From Clostridia bacterium (GTDB lineage Bacteria > Bacillota > Clostridia > Christensenellales > Aristaeellaceae): a stretch of DNA of 53,574 bases. Below are positions 17,018 through 24,879 of this stretch, piece by piece. The position numbers and the translations under genes were made by a program. The first letter of the stretch is position 1. Every line of letters begins with the position of its first letter. Under the pieces are notes generated by a model. The model made no database searches and was not told the DNA's origin. It worked only from the letters and a program-made list of their open reading frames with translations. Where the stretch lies: positions 1 to 53,574 of the forward strand of contig JAFXZO010000025.1 in the NCBI GenBank assembly GCA_017541205.1, read 5' to 3'.

Positions 17018-17896
17018 TTACAGCAGGACCGGTACGCCGCACAGCTCCTGCAATTCGTTTTGCCAGCGGCGCGCGGTTTCTTCATCCGGCGCGCGAAAGC
17101 CGTCGGCGTCAAGGCCCAACTGGGCGCGTTTATCGTTGCCCAGGGCGTGATAAGGCAAAATGTCCACCTGGATAAGCCGGGGAAGCTCCTTTGTCAGGCG
17201 GGCGATGCCGTCAAAATGCGCGGGGGTGTCGTTGACGCCCGGAATGATCGGACAGCGCAGGACGATGTCCGCCCCGCTTTCATGCAGTTTTTTCAGGTTT
17301 TCGCGGATCAGCCCATTGTCCGCGCCAGTCCAGAAACGGTGCTGTTCCGGGTCCGTCAGTTTCCAGTCGAACAAAAAGCGGCTGACGTACGGAAGGAGGG
17401 CGGCCAGGTCTTCCCACGGAGCGAAGCCGCAGGTTTCGACCACGACGCCGATGCCCCTTTGGCGCAGCAGGGAAGAGAGCGCGCGGGCAAATTCGGGCTG
17501 GAGCAAGGGCTCGCCGCCGGTCAGCGTGACGCCGCCCCTGCCGCGGAAAAAGGGCTTGTCCGGCAGGATGCGGGCAAGCGTTTCCTCCGGCGTCAGGGCC
17601 ATGCCGCTGATGCGGCAGGCCTCCGCCGGGCAGAGGGAAGCGCACAGGCCGCAGCCCGTACACCGCGAAGCAAAGTATTCCCCCGCTTTTCCCCTCGCCC
17701 CGGAAGGGCATGCGGCACAGGCCCCGCAATGGATGCAGCGGCTTTGCAGCACCATCGCCTGAGGCCCGGCGCTTTGCGTTTCCGGGTTATGGCACCATCG
17801 GCAGCGCAGCGGGCAGCCCTTGAAAAACACGCTGGTGCGGATCCCCGGCCCGTCGTTGACGGAGAAGGGGATGATGTCGGTAAGCACGCCGCGCAT
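17018..17896 (-). CDS. Glycyl radical enzyme activating enzyme (radical SAM)
   Basis: The 292-residue protein opens with GPGIRTSVFFKGCPLRCRWC, which holds the CX3CX2C cluster that binds the [4Fe-4S] used with S-adenosylmethionine. A ferredoxin-like insert follows with CIHCGACAAC and CTGCGLCASLC, as in activases of non-PFL glycyl radical enzymes, then GGEPLLQPEF. It abstracts a hydrogen from the radical glycine of its partner, whose gene ends 3 bp upstream. The pair is surely co-transcribed. The reaction partner's substrate is not evident. Confidence 0.94.
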   Translation of the reverse strand: MRGVLTDIIPFSVNDGPGIRTSVFFKGCPLRCRWCHNPETQSAGPQAMVLQSRCIHCGACAACPSGARGKAGEYFASRCTGCGLCASLCPAEACRISGMALTPEETLARILPDKPFFRGRGGVTLTGGEPLLQPEFARALSSLLRQRGIGVVVETCGFAPWEDLAALLPYVSRFLFDWKLTDPEQHRFWTGADNGLIRENLKKLHESGADIVLRCPIIPGVNDTPAHFDGIARLTKELPRLIQVDILPYHALGNDKRAQLGLDADGFRAPDEETARRWQNELQELCGVPVLL

Positions 17897-17899
17897 GGC

Positions 17900-20170
17900 T
17901 CAATACAGGGCGCGGGCAAGCATATCCGCCTGTGTGCCCGGGTCCAGATTGACGAACCTCGCGCTGAACCCGCCCACGCGCACGAACAGGTTTTGATGAA
18001 GCTCCGGATGCGCCATGGCGTCCTCCATTTCGCCGCGGCTTAAGACGCTGATGTTGAGCGAAAGGATGCCCATGTCAAAAGCGGTGTCGATGAGGTCCCG
18101 CACGGCGTCCGGGTGTTTGACGAACAGCTCCTTGGTGAGCTTCAGGTTCTGGGCGGTGCCGGCGGTCAGGTCCATCCGCGTGGAGGAAATCGAGCGCAGC
18201 AGGGCCGGGAGCCCCTCGTGATCCATGCCGGCCATGGGATTATTGCCGTTTGAAAGATAGGTAAAGGCGCGGCGGCCGTCCGCCGTGGCCAGGGTGTTTT
18301 TTCCCAGATCCACGTTGGCGCCGTTGTTGATCATCACCACCAGATAGGAGGAAAGCCCCTGGGCCTTCGCCTGGCGGGCCGTCGCTTCAAAAACGTGGGT
18401 GTTGATTTCGCGGGCCATGGCGTCCGCGGCCGGATCGGAGTTGCCGAACTTGGGGCAGCGCAGGAGCCGCTTGCGCATCTCCTCGTGCCCGGCGAAATCC
18501 GCGTCCAGGATCGTAACCAGCTCCCGCAGGGAAAGCAGCTTCTTTTCGTACACGATTTCCCGGATGGCGGTAAAGCTGTCGGCCACGGTGGTATTGCCGT
18601 AGGTTTCGTAGGTGCCGGCCAGGTAACGCACGCCGCCTGAAACGAGCGGCCTGGCGCGGGCGATGCAGTCGTCCATGAGCAGGCTCATCAGCAGCATCGC
18701 GCTGTTTTCGCTGACGGTATCATACACCAGGCGCTGATGGCGGGCGGCAATTTCGGTAAAGTATTCCACCTGGCGCTTATAGGCGTCCAGCAGTTTATCG
18801 AAGGTATCAAAGCTCTCCGGCGCGCCCAGGTTCAGCCCGTGCGGACAGCCCCGGATGGGATCGACGCCTTCGTGCAGCGTGACCTCCAGCGCTTTGGCCA
18901 GGTTGATGATGTCGTTGGGCGTTCCAATGCTGCGATGGCCCAGCACATATTCGCCGCAGCCGAAAAAGCCGTACTGCTCCGCTTCCTCGGGCGATACGTG
19001 CATGGTGTTTTCCACCGCGCGGACGGAGGCCTCGTCGTTGAATAAAAGCGGATACGTCATCCCGTCGGCCAGCATCCGGAAAGCGAGACGGATCACCTCT
19101 TCGGACATGCCCTTGTACATGCGGAGCGAAAATTCCGGCTTCAGCTGCCGAAAACGCAGCCCCGCCTCCATGATGGCCAGGGACACCCGATCCGCGTTTT
19201 CCGGGTTCCTGCGGCCCAGGCCGCCCATCACGATGCGGCCGTCCCGGCTGTCCGTGTCCTGCATCAGGCGATAAAAGGAAAGCAAAAGCCGGATCGCTTC
19301 TTCTTTTGTCAGCGCGCCCTGATCCAGGTCGTGCGCGTACAGATCGCCCAGGTATACGTCCATCCGCCCGAAATCCCGGCCGCCGGTCATGGCGGAATAG
19401 AACCAGACCAGCTGCAGCGCGTCGCGGAAGCAGGCGGGCGGGCCGGCTTTGAGGCGCTCCAGGCTGTCCAGGATCGGCCCGAGCCAATCCGGGTCCGCGC
19501 CTGCGCAGAGCTTTTCGCGCAGCTGCGCTTCATACAGCCCCAGGAGCTCGGTCAGCAGATCGACCAGCGAACAGAGCGAACGCAGGAAATCGCGCTGCTC
19601 CTCAGTCAGCGCGCCGTCGCTCAGGCGTTCCGCCGCTTCGCTTTTCAGCCCCGGCAGGCCAAGGCGCACCAGCTTATCATAATCCAGCTGTGAAAAAACC
19701 AGGCGGTACAGCCCGAAAATCACGCCGGAATCTTTGCTCCAAAGGTCGCTGGGCATCTCGCGGCGCATGACCGGATCAAATTTCGCCCGGACCTTGGCGT
19801 TCACGTTTTCCTTTTTCCAAAATTCGATCAGCCCGGCGATGGCGTCCCGGCTTTCCCGGGTCTGCGAGGGGCGGTTCATCACCCGTTCCATCCGGCCCAG
19901 GTCCGCGTAAAAGGAGACGTTATCCAGGCCGTCGGTATCGTCGTCCCAGTAACTGGGGGCGACGCCCAACGGGCGGAACATGCGGCGGCCGGCTAAAAGA
20001 TCCCCGTCCCGGATCGGGGCGATCGCGGCCGGCAGGGCGATTTCCAGGCACTTAAGCTCCCGGAAGGCGAGGCCCTTTCCCTGGCATTCCCTGTACGCCT
20101 GCGTATAGCGGAATTCAACGGAAAGCCCGTCATCCAGATGCGCGTCATCCCAAGCCAAATAGCCTCTCAC
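17900..20170 (-). CDS. Glycyl radical enzyme, PFL-like, class not assigned
   Basis: I start it at GTG 20170 (756 residues), since GGAGGG sits 6 nt before it and the longer frame would begin with TTG upstream of the -10 box. The radical loop RVGGFSARFV is near the end with Gly734. The active-site loop YGFFGCGEYVLGH has Cys405 and Glu407, the C-x-E spacing seen in dehydratase, lyase and decarboxylase members, not the Cys-Cys pair of pyruvate formate-lyase. GCGEY differs from the GCVE seen in glycerol dehydratase and choline lyase. The enzyme is strictly anaerobic and cytoplasmic. Its reaction is unknown to me. It is divergent from an AraC gene at 20380. Confidence 0.92.
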   Translation of the reverse strand: MRGYLAWDDAHLDDGLSVEFRYTQAYRECQGKGLAFRELKCLEIALPAAIAPIRDGDLLAGRRMFRPLGVAPSYWDDDTDGLDNVSFYADLGRMERVMNRPSQTRESRDAIAGLIEFWKKENVNAKVRAKFDPVMRREMPSDLWSKDSGVIFGLYRLVFSQLDYDKLVRLGLPGLKSEAAERLSDGALTEEQRDFLRSLCSLVDLLTELLGLYEAQLREKLCAGADPDWLGPILDSLERLKAGPPACFRDALQLVWFYSAMTGGRDFGRMDVYLGDLYAHDLDQGALTKEEAIRLLLSFYRLMQDTDSRDGRIVMGGLGRRNPENADRVSLAIMEAGLRFRQLKPEFSLRMYKGMSEEVIRLAFRMLADGMTYPLLFNDEASVRAVENTMHVSPEEAEQYGFFGCGEYVLGHRSIGTPNDIINLAKALEVTLHEGVDPIRGCPHGLNLGAPESFDTFDKLLDAYKRQVEYFTEIAARHQRLVYDTVSENSAMLLMSLLMDDCIARARPLVSGGVRYLAGTYETYGNTTVADSFTAIREIVYEKKLLSLRELVTILDADFAGHEEMRKRLLRCPKFGNSDPAADAMAREINTHVFEATARQAKAQGLSSYLVVMINNGANVDLGKNTLATADGRRAFTYLSNGNNPMAGMDHEGLPALLRSISSTRMDLTAGTAQNLKLTKELFVKHPDAVRDLIDTAFDMGILSLNISVLSRGEMEDAMAHPELHQNLFVRVGGFSARFVNLDPGTQADMLARALY

Positions 20171-20206
20171 AGCAGACCCTCCTATCCTTTTCCACGTTCC
20201 AAATCC

Positions 20207-20212
20207 ATTATA
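20207..20212 (-). promoter_or_regulatory. -10 box of the glycyl radical enzyme operon
   Basis: TATAAT on the minus strand about 37 bp before GTG 20170, with no clear -35 box. This is consistent with activator control, possibly by the divergent AraC protein. Confidence 0.5.
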
Positions 20213-20326
20213 AAAAAACCACTTTTTCAATCGAAGTGCAGGAACAAGCGAAATATATGCAAAAAGTAAGATCGTTCACGTTCCGTTTTTGCACAAAAAC
20301 GCGCGCCGCTTTTCGTGCGTTTCGTA

Positions 20327-20355
20327 TTTACTTTTTTGCGCTTTGGTTGTATAAT
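20327..20355 (+). promoter_or_regulatory. Promoter of the second AraC-type regulator gene
   Basis: TTTACT (20327-20332), 17-nt spacer, TATAAT (20350-20355). The predicted start of transcription, about 20362, favours translation from ATG 20380. The sequence TTTTTGCACA just upstream (from about 20286) recurs upstream of the permease gene at 21256. Confidence 0.62.
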
Positions 20356-20379
20356 TATCCTATGACGGAGGACGAATAC

Positions 20380-21111
20380 ATGCTGATCGAATTTGGGAAC
20401 ACGGTCGTATTGCCGACCTGGGAGCTGAATGAGGAAGTGCCGACGGGTTATTCCCGGATCTATTATATATTGGCGGGCGATATCACGTACGAAGCGGCGG
20501 ATGAGCGCCGCGCCTTGAAGCCCGGCTTCCTCTACGCCCTGCCGTCCACCGCGCCTTACCACGTCTTTCGGGACCTCAGGCTGGACTTTGCCTGCACCTA
20601 TCTGCACGTGGATTTCAGCAATTACCGGGTGAACAGCCTGATCGAGCTGCCCGTGGAGGAAGGCAGCTGCCTGAGCGATTTTATCCGCACGGTGTCCAAG
20701 GCGATCAGCGAAAAAAGGATCGAGCTGTTGGAACAGCTGGCGGAGGATTTCTCTTTTTTCTTTAAGGGCAGCGACGGCTTCATCCAGAATTCGCAGATGC
20801 TGACCAAGGTACAAAAGCACATCGTCCGCCATATTTCGGAGGAGCTGACCATCGAAAGCTTAAGCCAGCTGTTCAGCTACCACCCCAATTACTTCATCCG
20901 CCTCTTCCGCCGCGAGACGGGGTATACGCCCTACCAGTACATCGTGCAGCAGCGGATGCAGTACGCGGTGACCCAGCTGAATAAGGGCCTGCCCAACGAG
21001 GAGGTCTGCTACGCCTGCGGATACACCGATTCCAGCACCTTTACCCGCGCTTTCCGCAAGTATTACGGCGTCGCCCCGCAGAAATACCGCAAGGGATTCC
21101 GCAAGCCGTAA
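20380..21111 (+). CDS. AraC-family transcriptional regulator
   Basis: ATG 20380 follows GGAGG (20367-20371) with an 8-nt spacer and gives 243 residues. Upstream in-frame ATGs lie before or at the transcription start. The N-terminal half is cupin-like (TGYSRIYYILAGDITYEA, HVDFSNYR). The C-terminal half has two helix-turn-helix motifs, LSQLFSYHPNYFIRLFRRET and the AraC signature with CYACGYTDSSTFTRAFRKYYG. It stands between the divergent glycyl radical enzyme operon and the permease operon it probably activates; both have -10 boxes with poor -35 boxes. Confidence 0.92.
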   Translation: MLIEFGNTVVLPTWELNEEVPTGYSRIYYILAGDITYEAADERRALKPGFLYALPSTAPYHVFRDLRLDFACTYLHVDFSNYRVNSLIELPVEEGSCLSDFIRTVSKAISEKRIELLEQLAEDFSFFFKGSDGFIQNSQMLTKVQKHIVRHISEELTIESLSQLFSYHPNYFIRLFRRETGYTPYQYIVQQRMQYAVTQLNKGLPNEEVCYACGYTDSSTFTRAFRKYYGVAPQKYRKGFRKP

Positions 21112-21255
21112 GCCCCCCTCCCGCATTTTTATGCCGAAGCATAGTTAGTTTTTGCACATTTTGTATTCGCTGCGGCACTTTTCGGAGCGGGCGGGAGTTG
21201 TTACAATTACATTATGGTCACATGGGGAGATACATGGCGCAAGGGAGGGATGAAT

Positions 21256-22218
21256 ATGACCGGGCTCGAGATGCGCGCTCCGCGCCGGGAAAACGCGTTC
21301 ATGCGCTGGCTGCACGGGTTTGTCGGGTATAAAAAGCATCTGGCCCTGACGCTGATGTTCCTCCCTGTGATCGTGTATTTTTTCATTTTCAAGTATATCC
21401 CCATGGGCGGCATCGTGATCGCCTTCAAGAATTACAAAATCAGGCAGGGCATTTTCGGCAGCGCCTGGTGCGGGCTGGACAACTTTACCAAGGCGTTCAA
21501 TACGCCCACGTTCGCGCGCTCCGTCCGAAATACGCTGGTGATCAGCGGGCTCAAGCTGCTCTTCGGCTTCCCCGCGCCCATCATCCTGGCGCTCATGCTC
21601 AACGAGGTGACGCATGTCCGCTTCAAAAAAACGGTGCAAACGATCACCTACCTGCCCCATTTCCTCAGCTGGGTCGTGCTGGCCGGCATGTTCCAGCAGC
21701 TGCTTTCGCCCAATAACGGCGCGGTGAACGCGTTGCTCAGGCAGCTGTTCGGGATGAAGGAGTCCATCTATTTCCTGGGCAGCAACCAGTATTTCCGCGG
21801 CACGCTGATCGTGACGGATATCTGGAAAAACGTGGGCTGGTCCTCCATCCTGTATCTGGCCACGATATCCGGCATCGATCCGGCGCTCTATGAGGCGGCG
21901 ACCGTGGACGGCGCGTCCCGCTGGCAGTGCACAAGGTATATTACCATCCCTTCGCTGGTGAGCACCATCGTGATCATGCTGATCCTGAGCATCGGCTCCA
22001 TTATGGACGCGGGGTTTGACCAGGTGTTCAACCTCTACAACAGCGCCGTGTACCAGACGGGCGACATCATCGACACCTACGTATACCGCTACGGCCTCGG
22101 GGATATGAAGTATTCCCTGGCGACGGCGGTCGGCCTCTTCAAGAACGTGATCGCCTTCGTGCTGGTGGTGGGGACCAATCTGATCACCCGCAAAATCAGC
22201 GGCGACGGCATCTGGTAA
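21256..22218 (+). CDS. Sugar ABC transporter permease, LplB/YteP type
   Basis: ATG 21256 is chosen because GGGAGGG lies 6-7 nt upstream; the ATG at 21250 is too close to it. The 320-residue product has six helices. LTLMFLPVIVYFFIF and KYIPMGGIVIAFKNYKIRQG are typical LplB sequence, and the coupling loop is YEAATVDGASRWQCTRYITI. The ending KISGDGIW is typical. It is the first gene of a plus-strand operon with an LplC-type permease and a binding protein. No ATPase gene accompanies it. Confidence 0.92.
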   Translation: MTGLEMRAPRRENAFMRWLHGFVGYKKHLALTLMFLPVIVYFFIFKYIPMGGIVIAFKNYKIRQGIFGSAWCGLDNFTKAFNTPTFARSVRNTLVISGLKLLFGFPAPIILALMLNEVTHVRFKKTVQTITYLPHFLSWVVLAGMFQQLLSPNNGAVNALLRQLFGMKESIYFLGSNQYFRGTLIVTDIWKNVGWSSILYLATISGIDPALYEAATVDGASRWQCTRYITIPSLVSTIVIMLILSIGSIMDAGFDQVFNLYNSAVYQTGDIIDTYVYRYGLGDMKYSLATAVGLFKNVIAFVLVVGTNLITRKISGDGIW

Positions 22219-22233
22219 AGGGGGCGGCCGGAT

Positions 22234-23115
22234 ATGACCCAGAAAAAAATGACGGTCGGCAAGGCGATCATCTACCTTTTGCTGACGCTGCTGAGCGCTT
22301 CCATCGTGCTGGCCTTCTGGCACCTGCTGAACCTGAGCTTTTCTCCCAGCTATATCGCCACCAAGGGCGGGCTGCTGCTGTACCCAAAGGACGCGACGAT
22401 AGACAATTACGCCCGGGTGATTGGCAACCGCTACATCTGGCTGGGGTATAAAAACACGATCATCCGCACGGTGGTCGGCACGGTGCTGCAATTGTTCTTT
22501 ACCGCGATGGGCGCCTACGTATTAAGCAAGCGCTTTTTCCCGCACCGCACGTTCTGGACGCTCTTCATCGTCTTTACGATGTTCTTTTCCGGCGGATTGA
22601 TCCCCACCTACCTGCTTGTCAAAGACCTGGGCCTGCTCAACACCTATGCTTCCATGATCCTGCCGGGCTTCATCAGCGCGTACAACATGGTCATCATGCG
22701 CAACTATTTCCAGTCCCTGCCCGAGGAGATCGAGGAAAGCTGCCTGATCGACGGCGCGGGCCGGTTCCGCATTTTTTTGCAGATCGTGCTGCCCCTGTCC
22801 AAGCCGATCCTGGCCACGGTGGCGCTGTGGCTGGTGGTGGGGCATTGGAACAGCTGGTTCGACGTGCTGATCTATATTGCGGACGATACCAAGTTTACCC
22901 TGCAGATCGTGCTGCGCCGCATCATCATCACCGGCTCCAAGGAGATATTGGATACCAGCGCAGCGGCCAACGCGGCGGAAATGGAAACCGTCGTTTCCTC
23001 CGAGGGCCTCAAGGCCGCCTGCATTTTCGTTACCACCCTGCCCATCCTCTGCGCGTACCCCTTCGTGCAGAAGTTCTTCGTAAAGGGGATCATGATCGGA
23101 TCCTTGAAAGGATGA
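22234..23115 (+). CDS. Sugar ABC transporter permease, LplC/YtcP type
   Basis: The 293-residue protein has six helices, the family segment FSGGLIPTYLLVKDLGLLNT, and the coupling loop EESCLIDGAGRFRIFLQIVL. The C-terminal KFFVKGIMIGSLKG is the canonical LplC ending. It lies 15 bp after the LplB-type gene and 34 bp before the binding-protein gene. Confidence 0.93.
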   Translation: MTQKKMTVGKAIIYLLLTLLSASIVLAFWHLLNLSFSPSYIATKGGLLLYPKDATIDNYARVIGNRYIWLGYKNTIIRTVVGTVLQLFFTAMGAYVLSKRFFPHRTFWTLFIVFTMFFSGGLIPTYLLVKDLGLLNTYASMILPGFISAYNMVIMRNYFQSLPEEIEESCLIDGAGRFRIFLQIVLPLSKPILATVALWLVVGHWNSWFDVLIYIADDTKFTLQIVLRRIIITGSKEILDTSAAANAAEMETVVSSEGLKAACIFVTTLPILCAYPFVQKFFVKGIMIGSLKG

Positions 23116-23149
23116 AATCCTTTCAAAAATAAATAAGGAGGTCAAAGAC

Positions 23150-24790
23150 ATGAAAGGTTCCCGTATTCTTGCGCTGGTGCTTGCCCTCATCATGGTCATG
23201 ACACTGGTGCCCGCGATGGCTGAGGATGAGCCCGTCAAGATTTCTGTGGCTGGCTATATGTTCGGCCCCATCGACAACGAGAAGGACGTCATCACCCCCC
23301 TGATCGAGCAGCAGCTGAAGGAAAAGCACGGCATCAACGTGGACATCGAAGTGGTCTACATCGAGCAGACCAACTACGCCGAGATCATCAACACGCGCCT
23401 GGCCCCGGGCAAAAACAACACGGCCCCCGACGTGTTCCTGGCCCAGAGCGCGACCGCGCTGAACACCTACTATGACCAGGGCGTTATCAAGACCTGGGAC
23501 GAAGAGTTCTTCAAGGCCAACGCCCCCCATGTGTACGAATTCATCATGAACGGCGCCGCCTACGGCGATCTTGCGCCCTATGTGGATCAGTGGAAGGCCG
23601 CTTCCATGGTGAACGGCGAAATGTGCGTGATCCCCTCCTTCAAGCCGGACGGCTCCATGCCCTACAAGACGCTGATCTACCGCGGCGACTGGCTGGAGAA
23701 GCTGGGCGTGACGGAAGAAAACCTGCCCAAGACCGTGGATGATTTCGTGGCCCTCATGACCCGCTTTGCCAAGGAAGACCCGGACAACAACGGCCAGGAT
23801 GACACCTACGGCATGAGCGTTACCGCCATGAAGGCGCTGTTCGGCGCTTACGGCTTGGGCGAAGAAGGCCTCGCGGGCAACGGCACCGGCATCTTTGTGG
23901 AGCGGGACGGCAAGCTGGTCAGCTCCGACGTGGCCGATGAAGCCAAGCAGGTGATCGAGCTGCTGGCCAAGATGTACGCCGACGGCCTGATCGATCCCGA
24001 ATTCGTGGCCGGCAAGGAATCCGTTGCGGGCAGCTACTGGGCTGTTTCCCAGGGATTTGTGAACGGCCTGTACGGCGTTTCCGCCAACGCCTCCATCGAC
24101 CATTACCGCCTCAAGGGCATCACCGGCCCCGATGATGCGGGCGGCCGCTGCGCCAATGAATACTGGCTCGTGAACGGCGAGGATTCCACCTTCGTATACG
24201 GCCCCTGGCCGGCCGGCCCGAACGGCGATTACGGCTGGGTGACCGGCTATGCCGTGGCTGTGAGCGAGAGCGCCGTGTACAACATCAATATGAGCGATGA
24301 AAAGCTGGCCCTGATCTTCCAGATCATGGACGCCTTCGCCACCGACGATGAACTGTACATGACCGCTTTCGCCGGCATTGAGGGAGAGCATTATACGAAG
24401 AACGAGGACGGCACCATTTCCCGCTTGATGACCAACGAAGAACTGAACGCCGTTGGCGTTTGGGGCTGCCGCAGCCTCTACGGCGCGGACCGCGCGTTCT
24501 CCCAGTTGGCCTATGATATGGCCTTCTACAAGGATCCCTCCATTGCCAACCGTCTGAACTGGTTCAAGAAGGATCAGTACAACAGCTACCTCCAGGATGC
24601 CGTGTCCGTGACCCTTCCCAGCGCGGACCTGTTCTCGGAGCTCAATCTCCTCCGTGACGAAACCTGGGTCGCCATGATCCGCGGCGATAAGAAGCTGGAT
24701 GAATGGGACGATTATGTGCAGGCCTGGCTGGAAGCCGGCGGACAGACGCTGACCGACGAAGCCAACGAGTGGTATCAGTCCCAGAAGTAA
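23150..24790 (+). CDS. Secreted oligosaccharide-binding protein
   Basis: The 546-residue protein has a signal peptide likely cut after AMA near residue 24, with no lipobox cysteine. The mature start EPVKISVAGYMF and the segments KNNTAPDVFLAQ, YRGDWLEKLGV and DNNGQDDTYGMSV (near 200) are typical of LplA-like family 1 binding proteins, including the DxNxxDDTYG loop. An AAGGAGG site precedes the ATG. A strong stem-loop follows the gene. The downstream GH38-like gene suggests mannosides or other complex glycans; this is inference. Confidence 0.92.
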   Translation: MKGSRILALVLALIMVMTLVPAMAEDEPVKISVAGYMFGPIDNEKDVITPLIEQQLKEKHGINVDIEVVYIEQTNYAEIINTRLAPGKNNTAPDVFLAQSATALNTYYDQGVIKTWDEEFFKANAPHVYEFIMNGAAYGDLAPYVDQWKAASMVNGEMCVIPSFKPDGSMPYKTLIYRGDWLEKLGVTEENLPKTVDDFVALMTRFAKEDPDNNGQDDTYGMSVTAMKALFGAYGLGEEGLAGNGTGIFVERDGKLVSSDVADEAKQVIELLAKMYADGLIDPEFVAGKESVAGSYWAVSQGFVNGLYGVSANASIDHYRLKGITGPDDAGGRCANEYWLVNGEDSTFVYGPWPAGPNGDYGWVTGYAVAVSESAVYNINMSDEKLALIFQIMDAFATDDELYMTAFAGIEGEHYTKNEDGTISRLMTNEELNAVGVWGCRSLYGADRAFSQLAYDMAFYKDPSIANRLNWFKKDQYNSYLQDAVSVTLPSADLFSELNLLRDETWVAMIRGDKKLDEWDDYVQAWLEAGGQTLTDEANEWYQSQK

Positions 24791-24805
24791 TCCCCGGTTG
24801 ATGCA

Positions 24806-24837
24806 AGGGGCTGCCGCAGACCGCTGCGGCAGCCCCT
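24806..24837 (+). terminator. Strong stem-loop after the binding-protein gene
   Basis: A perfect 14-bp stem (AGGGGCTGCCGCAG with its complement) around a 4-nt loop, followed only by GTTT. Either a leaky terminator or a stabilising structure; the GH38-like gene begins 42 bp further on. Confidence 0.75.
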
Positions 24838-24879
24838 GTTTCAAATTCGCGGCACCAAAGGAAAGGACAGGGCGGCTGC

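Noticed and set aside
20171-20230. N-terminal extension of the glycyl radical enzyme from TTG 20230
   Set aside because: It would start upstream of the -10 box; GTG 20170 has GGAGGG at the right spacing.
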